Source of the DNA: Candidatus Heimdallarchaeota archaeon | GTDB lineage: Archaea; Asgardarchaeota; Heimdallarchaeia; JABLTI01 | Assembly (NCBI GenBank): GCA_018238155.1 | Contig: JABCTZ010000026.1 | Coordinates: 148,001-212,000 of the forward strand | DNA: 64,000 bases | Direction of reading: 5' to 3' | In this document: piece by piece, positions 8,843 to 21,200 of the stretch | Layout: every line of letters starts with the position of its first letter | Numbering within the stretch: the first letter of the stretch is position 1 | The notes under the pieces: generated by a model | Seen by the model: the letters and a program-made list of their open reading frames with translations, nothing else | What the model was told of the DNA's origin: nothing | Databases searched by the model: none | Made by a program: the position numbers and the translations under genes

Positions 8843-9898
8843 ATGACTAAAAAATCAGGTGAAAAATACTCACTGTTATCAAAAAGTGAACTACAAATAC
8901 TTCTTGAATCAAATAATCGTGACAAAAGAATGCAAGTAATTCACTATTTAGTAGAAACAAAGAGTTCACAATCAGTTGACATTTTATCAAAAATATCAAT
9001 TGCTGATTCAGATCATTTAGTTAGAGAACTTGCAATAATTGGTCTTAGCAATTTCCAATTTGAAGAGTATATAGAATTTTTCGCTGAAATTATTCATTCC
9101 TCTGAAGAGCAAAAAAGCAATGTAAAAGCTAGAGCAATTTGGGCTTTGGGGAAAAGAGATTCTCTACAAGTTTTCAATATCTTAACGAAAGGGTTAAGAG
9201 ATGAAAATGTTGAAATTCAATATTGGAGTATTCGTGGATTACTAAATCAAACAATTGCTTTTCCATTTCAAGAAATTGAAGAAATACTTTTTTCAAGTAA
9301 AACTCATCTAATTCGTCAAACAATCACATGGGCATTAGGAATAATTAAGGATAGAAATTCAGTGAGAATATTAATTGACACATTACTCAGAGACAAAAAT
9401 GCTCACGTTCGAATGAATGCCGCTTGGTCTTTAAGAAATATCGATAATCCGAAATCAATCTCAGGACTCTGCCATGCATTAAATAACGAAGGAAACGAAT
9501 TAACAAAAAGACAAATTGTTATTGCTATTGGTAATATTTTAGATAAATCAAAAGCACAAACTGAAAGAAATTCTGAAGAGTTAGGCAATATAAGAAAAGA
9601 AGCAGTCTTAGCTCTCATAGAAAGAATTCGACGAGATACTTGTTATTATATTCGTAGAGCTTGTGCTGAAGCTCTTGGAAAAGTAGGTGATAAGCAAACT
9701 GTTCCTATTTTAGTTCAAAAATACTCATCAGATGTTAATAAGTTCGTTCGGAAAGAAATTGCTTATGTTTTGGGGATTTTTGGAGATGAGCGTGCTCTAC
9801 CTGTTCTAAGAAAATCTCTTAGAAGTCGTTATAAGCGAGTCGTTGAAGCAGCAAAAATAGCAATTGAACGAATTGAATCAAATTGTGGACAAAATTAA
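8843..9898 (+). CDS. HEAT-repeat protein
   Basis: A 351-residue all-helical repeat protein. About nine HEAT-like units of 30-35 residues can be picked out, with recurring patterns such as VKARAIWALGKR, VRMNAAWSLRNI, IRRACAEALGKVGD and VRKEIAYVLGIFGDERA; the last two resemble PBS-lyase HEAT repeats. Such proteins are binding scaffolds. There is no catalytic motif, signal peptide or membrane segment. A terminator-like hairpin separates it from the upstream gene. Its partner is unknown; the next gene, an ABC exporter subunit, is 80 bp away on the same strand and need not be related. Confidence 0.85.
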   Translation: MTKKSGEKYSLLSKSELQILLESNNRDKRMQVIHYLVETKSSQSVDILSKISIADSDHLVRELAIIGLSNFQFEEYIEFFAEIIHSSEEQKSNVKARAIWALGKRDSLQVFNILTKGLRDENVEIQYWSIRGLLNQTIAFPFQEIEEILFSSKTHLIRQTITWALGIIKDRNSVRILIDTLLRDKNAHVRMNAAWSLRNIDNPKSISGLCHALNNEGNELTKRQIVIAIGNILDKSKAQTERNSEELGNIRKEAVLALIERIRRDTCYYIRRACAEALGKVGDKQTVPILVQKYSSDVNKFVRKEIAYVLGIFGDERALPVLRKSLRSRYKRVVEAAKIAIERIESNCGQN

Positions 9899-9979
9899 AC
9901 ATTCATATTAATTTGGATTCTTAATAAAACCGAAATAGTTTTATGTAAGACCAATGAAAAATAATTAGTCTTCAGTGTT

Positions 9980-11824
9980 GTGAAATTAAACATGCATCCA
10001 CTATTACGTATTCTCAAATATATGAAAAAGAAAACTCTCTTTGCTATTTGCATAGTTATTTTTACAGCAATAGTGGATTCAGGTTTTACTCTTGCCACAC
10101 CTTATGTTATCAAACAAATTATTAACAGTATTTTTTATGAACAGAATTTTGCTTTAAGATTCTATGCCTTAAAATTGTGGATACCTATTTTTATTGGAAT
10201 AGGTTTTCTCGCATCAATCTTTCGGTTCGTTCAAAGGTATATTAATGAATATATTTCTCAAAATGTCATCTATGATCTCCGAAATAGATTATACTCTAAA
10301 ATTCAGAGACAATCTATCGATTTCTTTGATCGAATGGAAACAGGACAACTAATCTCGAGAGGAACAAGTGATGTCGAAGCAATTCGACGATTACTTAGTA
10401 TTGGTTTGCGAATTTTCTTGAGATCAATCTGTCTCTATATTGGTATTTTCATAATTGTCGGTTTGATGGATTGGAAATTAATGCTGATTTTCGCAGGGTT
10501 TGCACCGATAATGTTCATATCGATGTTTATGTATGCCAAAAGAATTCGTCCATTAATGAGACAAATTCAAAATAAATTTGGTGATATGAATTCCGTTCTT
10601 GCAGAAAATGTTTATGGCTCTCGAGTTGTCAGAGCATTTGCAGCAGAGAAATTCGAGAGTGCAAAGTTTGAAAATGAGAATGAAAAATATTTAAAGTTAA
10701 ATTTAAAGTTGGCAAAATTGCGTGCTTATATTAATACTATTTTTCCATTGCTTCTAACAATAGGATCATTTCTTATTCTATTATTTGGTGGAAGAGCGGT
10801 TCTTGCAGGAACACTCGTTGGCGGTATAGGAACTTTGGTTGCTATTAATAGCTATTTAATTATGATGCGGATGCCAACGCGATTTATGTCATTTGCCATT
10901 TTACACTTACAAGAAGGAACAGCATCTCTTAACAGGATATTTGAAGTTATAGATATGGAAAAGAAAATAATTGAAAAAGATGATGCTATAGAACTACCGA
11001 GAATTTCAGGTAAAATCGAATTTAAAGATGTTACTTTTACTTATATCGAAGGAAATCCTCCTGTATTAAACGAAATAAATTTAACAATTGCACCTGGAGA
11101 AACGATTGCATTCTTAGGAACTACTGGTTCGGGTAAAAGTACGATTGTAAGTTTGATTCCAAGATTTTATGATCCAATTGAAGGTGCAGTTTTCATTGAT
11201 GATGTAGATATACGAGATGTTCAGCTTGAACCTTTCAGAAAGCAAATAGCAATTGTTCAACAAGAAGCATTTCTCTTTGCCAAGACAATAAAAGAAAATA
11301 TTGCTTTTGGTAAACCTGATGCTACAGATGAAGAAATTCTGCGAGTGTCAAAAATTGCTCAAGCTCATGAATTTATTACTTCATTCCCTGATGGTTACGA
11401 TACAGTAGTTGGTGAACGAGGGTTAACTCTTTCAGGTGGACAAAAACAACGTTTGACAATTGCTCGAGCATTGCTTCTAAAAACACCTTTACTAATTATG
11501 GATGATTCTTCAAGTGCTCTTGATTTTGAAACTGAAAACCAATTTCAAATTGCAGTGAGTGAGTTAATTAAAAATAAAACAACATTAATTGTTACTCAGA
11601 GATTATCAACAATAAAGTTTGCAACTAAAATTGTTGTCATGGATAAAGGAAAAATTGTTGAGTTAGGTAAACATGATGAATTGATGAGCAAAGGTGGTCT
11701 CTACAAACACCTCTTTGAAACTCAATTAATCGATCAGCAAAATGCTATGGTATCTTTCAATAAATTGGGTTCAAATTCTAAAGGCTCAGTTGAGAAAACA
11801 AAAAATAATGGAGGACAAAAATAA
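9980..11824 (+). CDS. ABC exporter half-transporter, degenerate-site subunit
   Basis: A 614-residue type IV ABC exporter subunit: six membrane helices (about 15-325), then a nucleotide-binding domain with Walker A GTTGSGKST (near 385), signature LSGGQKQR and Walker B LLIMDDSSSALD. The catalytic Glu after Walker B is Asp (MDD), so this chain carries the non-hydrolysing site. The partner gene overlaps by one base (TAATG), and its signature is non-consensus. The pattern is that of heterodimeric exporters such as TM287/288 and BmrCD. Substrate unknown; drugs, lipids or peptides are possible. Start is GTG at 9980; an ATG four codons on is an alternative. Confidence 0.93.
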   Translation: MKLNMHPLLRILKYMKKKTLFAICIVIFTAIVDSGFTLATPYVIKQIINSIFYEQNFALRFYALKLWIPIFIGIGFLASIFRFVQRYINEYISQNVIYDLRNRLYSKIQRQSIDFFDRMETGQLISRGTSDVEAIRRLLSIGLRIFLRSICLYIGIFIIVGLMDWKLMLIFAGFAPIMFISMFMYAKRIRPLMRQIQNKFGDMNSVLAENVYGSRVVRAFAAEKFESAKFENENEKYLKLNLKLAKLRAYINTIFPLLLTIGSFLILLFGGRAVLAGTLVGGIGTLVAINSYLIMMRMPTRFMSFAILHLQEGTASLNRIFEVIDMEKKIIEKDDAIELPRISGKIEFKDVTFTYIEGNPPVLNEINLTIAPGETIAFLGTTGSGKSTIVSLIPRFYDPIEGAVFIDDVDIRDVQLEPFRKQIAIVQQEAFLFAKTIKENIAFGKPDATDEEILRVSKIAQAHEFITSFPDGYDTVVGERGLTLSGGQKQRLTIARALLLKTPLLIMDDSSSALDFETENQFQIAVSELIKNKTTLIVTQRLSTIKFATKIVVMDKGKIVELGKHDELMSKGGLYKHLFETQLIDQQNAMVSFNKLGSNSKGSVEKTKNNGGQK

Positions 11825-13698
11825 TGGGTTTTGGCGGAGGACAGACTGGCGGTCATTTTGATTCCTTAATTGAGGAAGAAGAACAAAAACAAAGAGCACG
11901 AGTAACTTCGGATAAAAATCTAGGTAAATGGATTCTAGGTTATTTAAAAGACTATAAAGGAATGGTTATACTAGCAATAATCTTAGTAGTGATTAGTGCC
12001 ATAATAGGTCTTGTTGCACCACAAATTTTACGATTTATTATAGACGGTGTTTTAGGAGAAAAATATCTTTTATTTGCAGAAGATAGAGATAAATGGTTAT
12101 TAATCTTAGCGCTATCCTTACTTGTTGTTGCAATTGTTAGCTCTACAATAGACATCTTTAGGATTTTCCTTCTTTACAAAATTGGCTATCATACAGTTAA
12201 AAAAATCCGAACAGATTCATTCAATCATCTTCAGAGCCTCTCAATGAAATATATTGACCAGCAAGAAACTGGTAGGCTTATTTCCAAAGTAACAAACGAT
12301 TGTGATAAAATTAACGAGTTAATGAGCGGTGGGATTATCACCTCTCTAATAGATTTCATTACTTTGATTGGTGTAAGCATTGTTTTGCTCTGGATGAATT
12401 GGGAATTAGCTCTCTGGGTTTTTCTATTTTCAATTCCAACAACGCTACTTATCAGTTGGTCTTTCAAAAAACGAGCACGAAAAGCATATCGAAAAACAAG
12501 AAAGACAATAGCAAATGTTACAGCTAATCTTTCTGAAAGTATTTCTGGAGCAAAAATATCAAAATCATTCAGTAGAGAAGGAAAAAACATCAAAGATTTT
12601 GATACTGTAAATAAAGAAAACAAAAAAGCTAACATGAAAGCAATTGCGGTTTTTGCAACTACTTTTCCACTCTTCAATTTCCTAGCGGCAGCAGTAACAG
12701 GATTTGTTTACTTTTATGGTGGATACACAATGATGTTCAATTCGATGCATGTCCCACTAACTATTGGTGTTGCTATAGCTTTCACATCGTATGTTGGTAT
12801 CTTCTTCAGACCAATTCTCAATTTAACTATGTTTTATAATACATTTCAATCAACCATGGCTGCAACAGAAAGAGTTTATGAATTAAACCACATAATTCCA
12901 GATGTATTAGAAAAAGAGAATGCAATTGAATTACCAGAAATATCTGGTAGCGTGAAATTTAATGATGTTGTTTTTGGTTACAAAGAAAACGAACTAGTAC
13001 TTAATGGGTTTAATTTGGATGTTCAACCTGGAGAAACAATAGCAATTGTTGGACCGACGGGAGCTGGCAAAACAACAATTATCAATCTTCTTGTTCGCTT
13101 CTATGAGATACAAGAAGGATCAATATCAGTTGATGATCACAATATTCAAGATATCACATTAGATTCATTACGCCGTCAGATTGGCGTTGTTTTACAAGAT
13201 CCTTATTTATTTTCAGGAACTATTGCAGAAAACATCTCTTATAGTCTGAAGGATGTTCCTATGGAAGATATCCAACAAGCAGCTTATGCTGTTAATGCTA
13301 ATGAATTCATTGATAGAATGCCCAATGGATATAATACTGCTGTGGGAGAACGTGGAAGTAGACTTTCAGTAGGGCAAAGACAGCTTATTTCCTTTGCTCG
13401 AGCTTTATTATCAAATCCAAAAATTCTTGTGCTAGATGAAGCAACATCCTCTGTTGATCCTTACACAGAAATTATTATTAAAAGAGCATTAGACAAGCTT
13501 CTCACGAGTAGGACATCATTCATAATTGCTCATAGATTATCAACTGTAAGAACAGCTGATAGAATCATTGTTATTCGTGATGGAGAAATTATAGAAGAAG
13601 GAACAAATGATGAGCTTCTTAGTAAAAAAGGTGAATATTATCATCTCTATCAATTACAATTCAAAGATCAGGAAGAAGAAGAAAACGGTGAAAAGTAG
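11824..13698 (+). CDS. ABC exporter half-transporter, catalytic subunit
   Basis: A 624-residue partner of the preceding subunit. A Gly-rich N-terminus is followed by six membrane helices (about 40-335) and an ATPase domain with Walker A GPTGAGKTT (near 408), Walker B LVLDEATSSVD with the catalytic Glu, and a non-consensus signature LSVGQRQL in place of LSGGQ. With the first subunit this gives one complete and one degenerate ATP site, as in TM287/288-type exporters. The start overlaps the upstream stop (TAATG), so translation is coupled, which suits equal production of two halves of a heterodimer in the membrane. Confidence 0.93.
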   Translation: MGFGGGQTGGHFDSLIEEEEQKQRARVTSDKNLGKWILGYLKDYKGMVILAIILVVISAIIGLVAPQILRFIIDGVLGEKYLLFAEDRDKWLLILALSLLVVAIVSSTIDIFRIFLLYKIGYHTVKKIRTDSFNHLQSLSMKYIDQQETGRLISKVTNDCDKINELMSGGIITSLIDFITLIGVSIVLLWMNWELALWVFLFSIPTTLLISWSFKKRARKAYRKTRKTIANVTANLSESISGAKISKSFSREGKNIKDFDTVNKENKKANMKAIAVFATTFPLFNFLAAAVTGFVYFYGGYTMMFNSMHVPLTIGVAIAFTSYVGIFFRPILNLTMFYNTFQSTMAATERVYELNHIIPDVLEKENAIELPEISGSVKFNDVVFGYKENELVLNGFNLDVQPGETIAIVGPTGAGKTTIINLLVRFYEIQEGSISVDDHNIQDITLDSLRRQIGVVLQDPYLFSGTIAENISYSLKDVPMEDIQQAAYAVNANEFIDRMPNGYNTAVGERGSRLSVGQRQLISFARALLSNPKILVLDEATSSVDPYTEIIIKRALDKLLTSRTSFIIAHRLSTVRTADRIIVIRDGEIIEEGTNDELLSKKGEYYHLYQLQFKDQEEEENGEK

Positions 13699-13763
13699 TA
13701 ACAATTTTCGTATATTATTTTCTAGTTAAAAAATTAGACATTAAATTAAAAGGAAACAGAATC

Positions 13764-15155
13764 TTGAATATAAAATTCATTTCGAAAGTTGGAAGCTATT
13801 TACCGCCCAAAAATCTTTTACCTTTATTATTTGGTTATTCAATTGATCATATTGCACTTTCAACTTACTGGATTTTTTTTGGTATCTGGCTAAATGATAG
13901 TCTTATAGGACCTAATGAAACTATACCCTATCAATATCTATTACTAGCAGTTATTTTAGCCACTCCAGCTATCGTTTCTATTATTGGCACATCGATATTC
14001 AGTTCATTATCAGATAAAATTGGTCGCAGAAAAGAGATTATGTTACTTTCAAGATTATTATTAATGGTTCAATACATTCTACTGATATTCTTTGGTAGCT
14101 CTACGTTGAATGTTATTTTAATCCTAGGTACCTTTGGTTTATTCACTCAAATGTTCTATACAATGCATAGCGCATTATTAACATCAATTTGTCACCCTGA
14201 TAAAAGGGGACAAGTATCTAGTTTTCAAGTTCTTTTTGCTAGCTTTGGATGGATGATTGGCAGTGGTGTTTCAAGTCTTATCTACAGTTCATTTGACATT
14301 GTAGGAAGCCTTGGATTTGCTGCGGCGTTTGCTCTTCTTGCTGGTGTGATTGTTATGTTTTCACCTGCAAAACCATGGAATCATAAAGAATTGATACAAA
14401 AATCTATTGACGTTTCTATTGAGAGTGAAGAGCTTCTCATTAGTGAGATACAAGAGAAAGAGTCATCTCCAACTAAAATAGAAATAACAAATTTGCGAAC
14501 TGCAGCAGAAATCGTTCCTGAAAAGAAAAAACTTACAGCTTCGTACTGGCAGATTTTCAAAAGAAAAGAAGTTTTAAGCTTGTTAATTTCTCTTGCAATC
14601 GTTGATTTCGGATTTGGACCATTCAATGTTGTGGGGAATGTTTTTTTGAAAGAAGTTGGTTTAACAGATGATAATATTTCAGTAGCTAATGTGATTGCAA
14701 CGTTTCTGGGTATGCTAATGTTATTATTTATTGGTAAAGCTCTTGACAAAAGAGGGAGAAGACCAATCTTCTTAGTTGCCATTATTACTTATCCTATTCT
14801 TTATGGTCTTATATTTGCACTTATCAGTTTTCCAATCGCAATGTTCATCCTTTATCTCTATCCATTATACGCTTTGAAGGTCCCTGCTTCTAATGCAATT
14901 ATGTCTGATCTCACAACAGAAGATGAACGCGCAAGGGGGATGAGTTTAATTCAGTTTGAACAAATAATTTTTGCTAATTCAGGAGCGTTCTTAGCTTGTT
15001 TTATTGCAGACATATCAGCACAAGGGATATTTATTATTCCTATCTTTCCATTTGCATTTGGGATAATAGCGGTGATAGTTTCATTTCTAATCATGAAAGA
15101 AACTGACAAAAAATTATTATTACAAAGAAAAGGAAAAAGTGAACCTGTTAGTTAG
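13764..15155 (+). CDS. Major facilitator superfamily transporter
   Basis: A 463-residue membrane protein with about 12 predicted helices. MFS motif A appears between helices 2 and 3 (SSLSDKIGRRKEIM) and again in the second half (GKALDKRGRRPIF). A long soluble loop (about residues 205-260, Glu/Lys-rich) joins the two six-helix bundles. Substrate cannot be read from the sequence; drug-efflux-like MFS proteins have this layout. It starts at TTG 13764, 65 bp after the ABC exporter operon, and may be transcribed with it, giving a run of three export genes. Confidence 0.85.
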   Translation: MNIKFISKVGSYLPPKNLLPLLFGYSIDHIALSTYWIFFGIWLNDSLIGPNETIPYQYLLLAVILATPAIVSIIGTSIFSSLSDKIGRRKEIMLLSRLLLMVQYILLIFFGSSTLNVILILGTFGLFTQMFYTMHSALLTSICHPDKRGQVSSFQVLFASFGWMIGSGVSSLIYSSFDIVGSLGFAAAFALLAGVIVMFSPAKPWNHKELIQKSIDVSIESEELLISEIQEKESSPTKIEITNLRTAAEIVPEKKKLTASYWQIFKRKEVLSLLISLAIVDFGFGPFNVVGNVFLKEVGLTDDNISVANVIATFLGMLMLLFIGKALDKRGRRPIFLVAIITYPILYGLIFALISFPIAMFILYLYPLYALKVPASNAIMSDLTTEDERARGMSLIQFEQIIFANSGAFLACFIADISAQGIFIIPIFPFAFGIIAVIVSFLIMKETDKKLLLQRKGKSEPVS

Positions 15156-15216
15156 TTGGTTAGTATGGTAGTCAATTATACTACTGCTGCTTACTAAGAG
15201 TTTCACGATACATTGA

Positions 15217-18200
15217 TTATGATTCCAATGCTTTTTCCACTACTTCTTCACAAGAAATTTCTCTTAAAACTTCCTTAATGATATCAGGAGGAATCTCTAG
15301 TTTAGTTGCAATTTTCATTGGGTCAAACATTGGATCTTTCTTTCGCTCTTTTTTCGCTATTAGAGAAATCTCAGCTTTCAACCGTTCGATAGAAAAGAAA
15401 ATTGTCTGAGTGTTATTTAATACAGACATATAAAATGATGATTTGAATTCCCTTCGAATAATAGATGCAGCATCATTTGGTTGTATTTGAAACTCTTTCA
15501 CAAGATTATCGACTTCAATCCGACCCCAAAGCTCGAATTCTGAATAAAAGTAATCCCGGATAATTTTGATTTTTTGTAGAGAAATAAAAACATCTTTGTT
15601 TACTAATTGTCCAGCTATTTTTCGCCTATTTACCAAACTTTGGATAAGATATTCTGATAATGCTAATGACCGATCGGTTGTTGAGAATATTGTTCTATCA
15701 AATATTCCCTTAAGTGATAAATCATAAACAATTCTATTTCTTATTGAATTCATAATTCGTCTAATTCTTCCATGTGAAACAAACGGCAGTGCAGCAATAA
15801 CATTCCAAGCTTCATCTACTTCTGATTTATTGATCAACTTGAGTGTCTTCGAGATGCTTTTCAAGAACTTTGACTTTTTCATTTCTGTTAATTCCATTAC
15901 CCTCAAGAAAATGGTTTCCAATGAGTCCATGTCGCAACTTGCCATTCTATTTACAGCAATCTTGGTTAGCAACTCTGTTATTATTGATTCAGTGTTTTTT
16001 CTCGTGTTAACTATTCGAATATACTTCAACAAGGCATTATCATATGCATTTGCTGCTTCCTTTACTGCGCCAATATCTTCCAGCGTTTTTCCAGCTAGAG
16101 AAATAAATTTGAAGGTTAGATTTGAGGGTATTCGTGGTTGATCAATAAAAGCTATTCCTCTGTTGAAACATTTTGTAGCAATTTCTTGAGCTCGAGGATA
16201 AGCTTTCCGACGAATCGCTGAATCAGATGCAATTTGATAACACTTATAGGCTATTGTTACATCTGCATCCCATTCTCGCGTTTGGAATATTGTGCTAATC
16301 AATCTGCTTGAGCTTTCTTCATCTTTTGCATGATCAAAAGCTTCTACTGCGATTTCATAGAAATCCATTGCTTCGTGAATTTTTCCATCACGAATAACTT
16401 TATCACCAGAGTTCAGAGCAAACATGCCAATGTTTCTTAATTCAGCGTCTATACCTAATTCACTGTTCAATTTGACAGCTGCTTCTGCAAAAGCCATTGA
16501 ATCAGAGTATTTTTTCTTTTGGAAAAGTTCATTTGCAGTTTTGAAAACTGACGCTGCATAATGAATTGCTTTATTTCTACTCACTAAATCAATTAATATT
16601 ATGCCGGCATGCCTAAACTTATATGAAGCATCTTTGTTCCCTTTTCGAAGATATTTCTGTTCATTCTTCTCTACATCAACTAGTATCTTCTCTAGCTGTG
16701 CTTCATTTCTTGTGAGAGCTAATATTCGCATTAATAGTTCCACAATTTTCTTACCCAAAGAATAATTATTTTCATTTTTGGATAGTTTTTCTCCTAAACT
16801 GATTAATGCTTCAAGATAATTGCCTATTTTTTCATAAGTCACCATTGCTTTGTTTGAATTTGGCACTTCGAATGCTTCGAGACCATCAATAATGTCCTCA
16901 AGTGTAGAGAGAGCTGTTCGAGGGTTTTGTATGAATAACTGTTTGGCGAAATCCAACATTGCCATTGTTGTAGTTTCCATTAGTAAATCACTTTGAGTTC
17001 TAATAGAAATATCTCGTGCGGTTAACAATGCCTCGTAACCTCTTATCGAATGAAAGTTATTGATGAGATCTTTTGATCCAAGTTTAACGAATTCAAAACC
17101 AACTTTTTCTATATATTCAATACTATTATTTTCCATATACATTTGATAGCTAAATCCAAGCATACGGTAACTAATGTCTAATGGCGTTTCAGGATTGAAT
17201 TTCGAAATTTGTTCAAAACATTCATCTCCAATGTGCAATAATAATTCAGGTATTTGTTCTTCTAAGGCGATTTTCACTGCGAAATCTAAGTAGAAGTATC
17301 CAAGCGGTGAAGAACTGTTCGTCAAAATATCAGCATTTGCTCGTTTCATCAACAATGAAACTAATAGCGAAATCTTTTCTAGGTCATTTGTTTTCTTGAA
17401 AAATTCAACAGCATCTCGAGTAATTTTTCCAATCATATTCCATTCTGCAATGATTGTTGCTTTTAGAGCTTCAATATATGTCTCAGCAACTTTTTCATGC
17501 ATTAATTCAACAGCAATTGGATTGTTTGTTATTAATTCGAGGACCTTTGCTCCTGCAAGAGAATGCTTGTTTCTAATCGTTTCTAGGGCCAGAGTAAAAC
17601 TTAAATTAATAATTCTAGTGTTTTCTTCAGGATCAGGACTGCTCGTTGCTAAATCAAATGCTCTGTTTAAGAAGAAAATACCAATTGATGATTTTCTGTT
17701 TGGGAGATTTTTACCTGCTGCATTTAAGTAAATAGTAATTATTGATGCAAGCAAATCAAATTGCCCTATTCGTTCGACTAAAATTCTACCGCGTTCTAAA
17801 ATATGAACTGCTTTGGTTAATTCATTTCGTTCCATTAATTTTCGAGCAGAATCAATTGATTGCTTTGTTGATACAGATGCCGATTCAGCATTATTATCTT
17901 GCAGATAGTAATTAACTGCATCTTCAGAATATTTAATTGAATCTTCAATTTTCTCTGCACTAAAGTACATTGCAGAGACGATGGAACAAATATCTCCTGC
18001 CCTTGTGAAAGCTTTCGCACTATCAAAAAGATGAATAGCCATAATATAAATCTCTATAGCTAAAGAAGCATTACTATTTGTTGTTTCAGATCCTTTCTTA
18101 TATGCAATTTCACCTAACTCTATACAACCAACAATGTTTTGAGCTTGTTTTTCAATCTCAACTGCTTTATTTATTGCTAAATGACCACTATCAATAAAGC

Positions 18201-21200
18201 TAGTTTCTAAGAGTAAAAACCCGGAAGTTAAGTAACTTTTAGCTGCTTCATGAGCACCCTCTAAATCATTGGCTATTTTTGCTGCAAGGTCAATTAATGC
18301 AATGCAATTTTTTTCATCACCTTTAGCAATAAAATTCTGACTCATAGATAGACAAAGACTCTTCCCTTTTTCGCTGTTTTTCGCTTTTTGATAAAATTCT
18401 ACTGCAGTGATTATAAAATTCATTGTTAATTCATATTCTTCTTTTGAGAACAGATTTGCAGAAATATTTGTAATGGTGTCTCCAAGGTGAGTCAATTGTT
18501 CTTTATCTTTTTCAAGAATAGTTAGAATTTGTTTGAAGGCATTATTTGTGGAATTGTGCATTCCTGCAGCCATGAGTGTTTCTACTCTTTTATTGTGAAT
18601 TTCCATTGCATATTCCATATTTGTTGAAACACTGAAATTGAAAACTTGTTCCCACAGATTTTCTCCTTCCATTATTTTTCCTTTCTTTATTACTTCAATT
18701 GCCTTATCAACTAATACACCAATAGCTTTCTTTTGTTCCTCTAAATTACCTGTCTGTTGATGGACGGTTACTATTTGCCCGATAACAATTGAAGCATGGT
18801 CGTAATCTTTCATTTTAAAGAGTAAATCACCAATTTCTTCTAAAATTTTCACTGCAGCACCACTTTCATCAGCAACCATTAGTGAGTCGGATGCGAGAAG
18901 AACTAATTTTACCCCTTCAACAATATTGTTCATTTTAAGTAAAGAATTACAAGATTTCATATACACTTCAGAAGCATTTATTGGTTGTCCTAAGCGCATA
19001 AACACATTTGTTGCAAGATCAACCAACTTTATCCCAATTTCAAACATTCCCTCCAATAACAATTTACTTGCCAACTCAGAAAGATCTTTTGCTAATTCAG
19101 GAGATTTAATTGTTTCATTTTCTTGTTCCAATATTTGGACAACTTGAGTGAAAATTTTCAATGCGTCTTTATAGTCATTAATTACAGTAAATGCTTGTGC
19201 TTGTTTTAGATAAATGTCTACTTCTTCTTCTAGAAGTTTAGCGCTTTTACTGAGATCAATTGCAATTTCAAAACAACTTATTGCAAAATCTCTATTGTCT
19301 GCAGGATTAGCAGTGAGTGATTTTACACCTATTTCAGTTGTTTTTTGAATGGAGGTTTTTAGTTTCTCAACATTCTTTGAGTCAATATAGGATTTATTAG
19401 CTAAAGTAACTTGTTTTAATGCATCTTTCCATAAGCTACGTAAAATATTAACTTCTGTAAGTGAGAGAAACGCATCACCAGATCGTTCTATATCATTTAT
19501 TTCAATGAAGATTTGAGCGCCAGTTTCTATTAATTCAATACCTGTTACAAAATTTTCAATTTCAATGAACGCATTTCCTTGTGCAAGAGCAGCTTCTCCT
19601 GCTTCACCTAATTTTCCAACTTGTCTAAGAACTTTAACTCCTTCATTAATAAATTCAGTAGCTTCAACTAGCATTTCATTTTTATCTCTTAAAGCTGCTC
19701 CTTGAACCACAATTAGTCTTCCTAATTTGCTCATATAATCCTTCTCGCCCTCAAGATTATTCTTTGCAAAATCATAAAATTCTCTTACGCTGTATAAATC
19801 TTTCAAATCCAAAAAATGAGTTGTTGCATTTAAAAGAATCAAATCTTGGGCTTCAAGGTCTACTAATGAGCTAAATTCCATAGCAGCAATAAAGAGATGT
19901 TTTGCCGATAATCTTTCATCTTTTTGTAGCTCCATTGTTGCTACTTTGGAGCAAAACTTAGCTATTTCAGTAACCGGTTTGTTCTTAGCTTGTGCTAAAT
20001 ACGAACCAACAGCTTTTCGCAGTTGTTCAATACCTTCGTTAGTAAAAGAATATTCAATTAGTAATTTACCGGCGGTCGAAACTTTTTCGGCAAATTCTTT
20101 TGGTGATTTTTCATTTGTTAAAATTTTTGAAACTTGAATTAGTAATTCCTTAGCAATTTCTAGTTGCTGTTGTTTGTAGTAGAGTTGACCAATATCTATC
20201 ATAATAATTGCAGCAGAAATAAATTCTTCTAATTTAATATAAAGCTCTAAGGAACAATCAATAAAAGACTTCGCTATTACCAAGTCTTCATTAGTAGAAA
20301 TCATGTTTTTACCAATTTTAGTTGCTTTCCCTGCAAGTATTTTGGATTCCTGTGGATATGAAATATCCAAAATTTGCAACGCTTGAGAAAGAGTTTCGAA
20401 AGCTATAAGATAACGACCATTTTCTAAAGCATGCTCAGAAAATTCTGAAAGAATTTTTGATTCTGTGAGCAAATCTTTTTCATGAGCACATTGTGCAGCA
20501 TTAAATATTAAGAAACGGGAGTTTTCTTCATCACCTTTTATCAGGAGGTTTTTAGCTGTAATAACCAAAGGTGTAAGGGATGAAATAATTTTATCTTCTT
20601 GCTTAGCTACTTTGAATAATTTTGCAGAGTCTATTAAATGAACTGAAGCAGATTTGTAGATTTCTAATCTTAGAAGAGCTTCACCAATAATTTTATTTGA
20701 ATCTGCTGCACCAATTTGATCACCTGCTTTAATCAGAAAGCCAATTGCTTTTCTTGAATAGTCCTCTGCCTCATCAATATGGTTTGTTTTGACAAGTTCT
20801 ATAGCAATTGAAGTGAGATTCTTTCCAATTTGCTCATGAGCATCAATTCCTTCCAATATTTCTGTTATACTCTCAACAAATAGTAAAGCATTTGATAAAT
20901 CTTGATTTTTAAGTAATGTTGTAGCAGTTTTATAGATAGCATTTGTACCTTTGGAAAAATTTTTCGTATCCTCTGCTAAGAGATATGATTTAACTGAGTT
21001 TAACATATTTTCCAAAGTAAGGTTGAGTTTTCCTCTTTTGAGCATTTCATCTGCTTTTTCAGATAATTTATCTCCAAGATAAACAGAATCTATTGCTTCA
21101 AACTGATCTATCAGAGAATAAAATTCTAACCCAGTTTCAAATTTGCTCTTTGCATCAAGCAAGCCTTTTGCAAGTTTGAGTATGTCATCAGCTATTATGA

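Noticed and set aside
15830..20137. Plus-strand open frames (60-110 codons) opposite the giant TPR gene
   Set aside because: They mirror the helical-repeat codon pattern of the minus-strand gene, lack ribosome-binding sites and have no domain sense.
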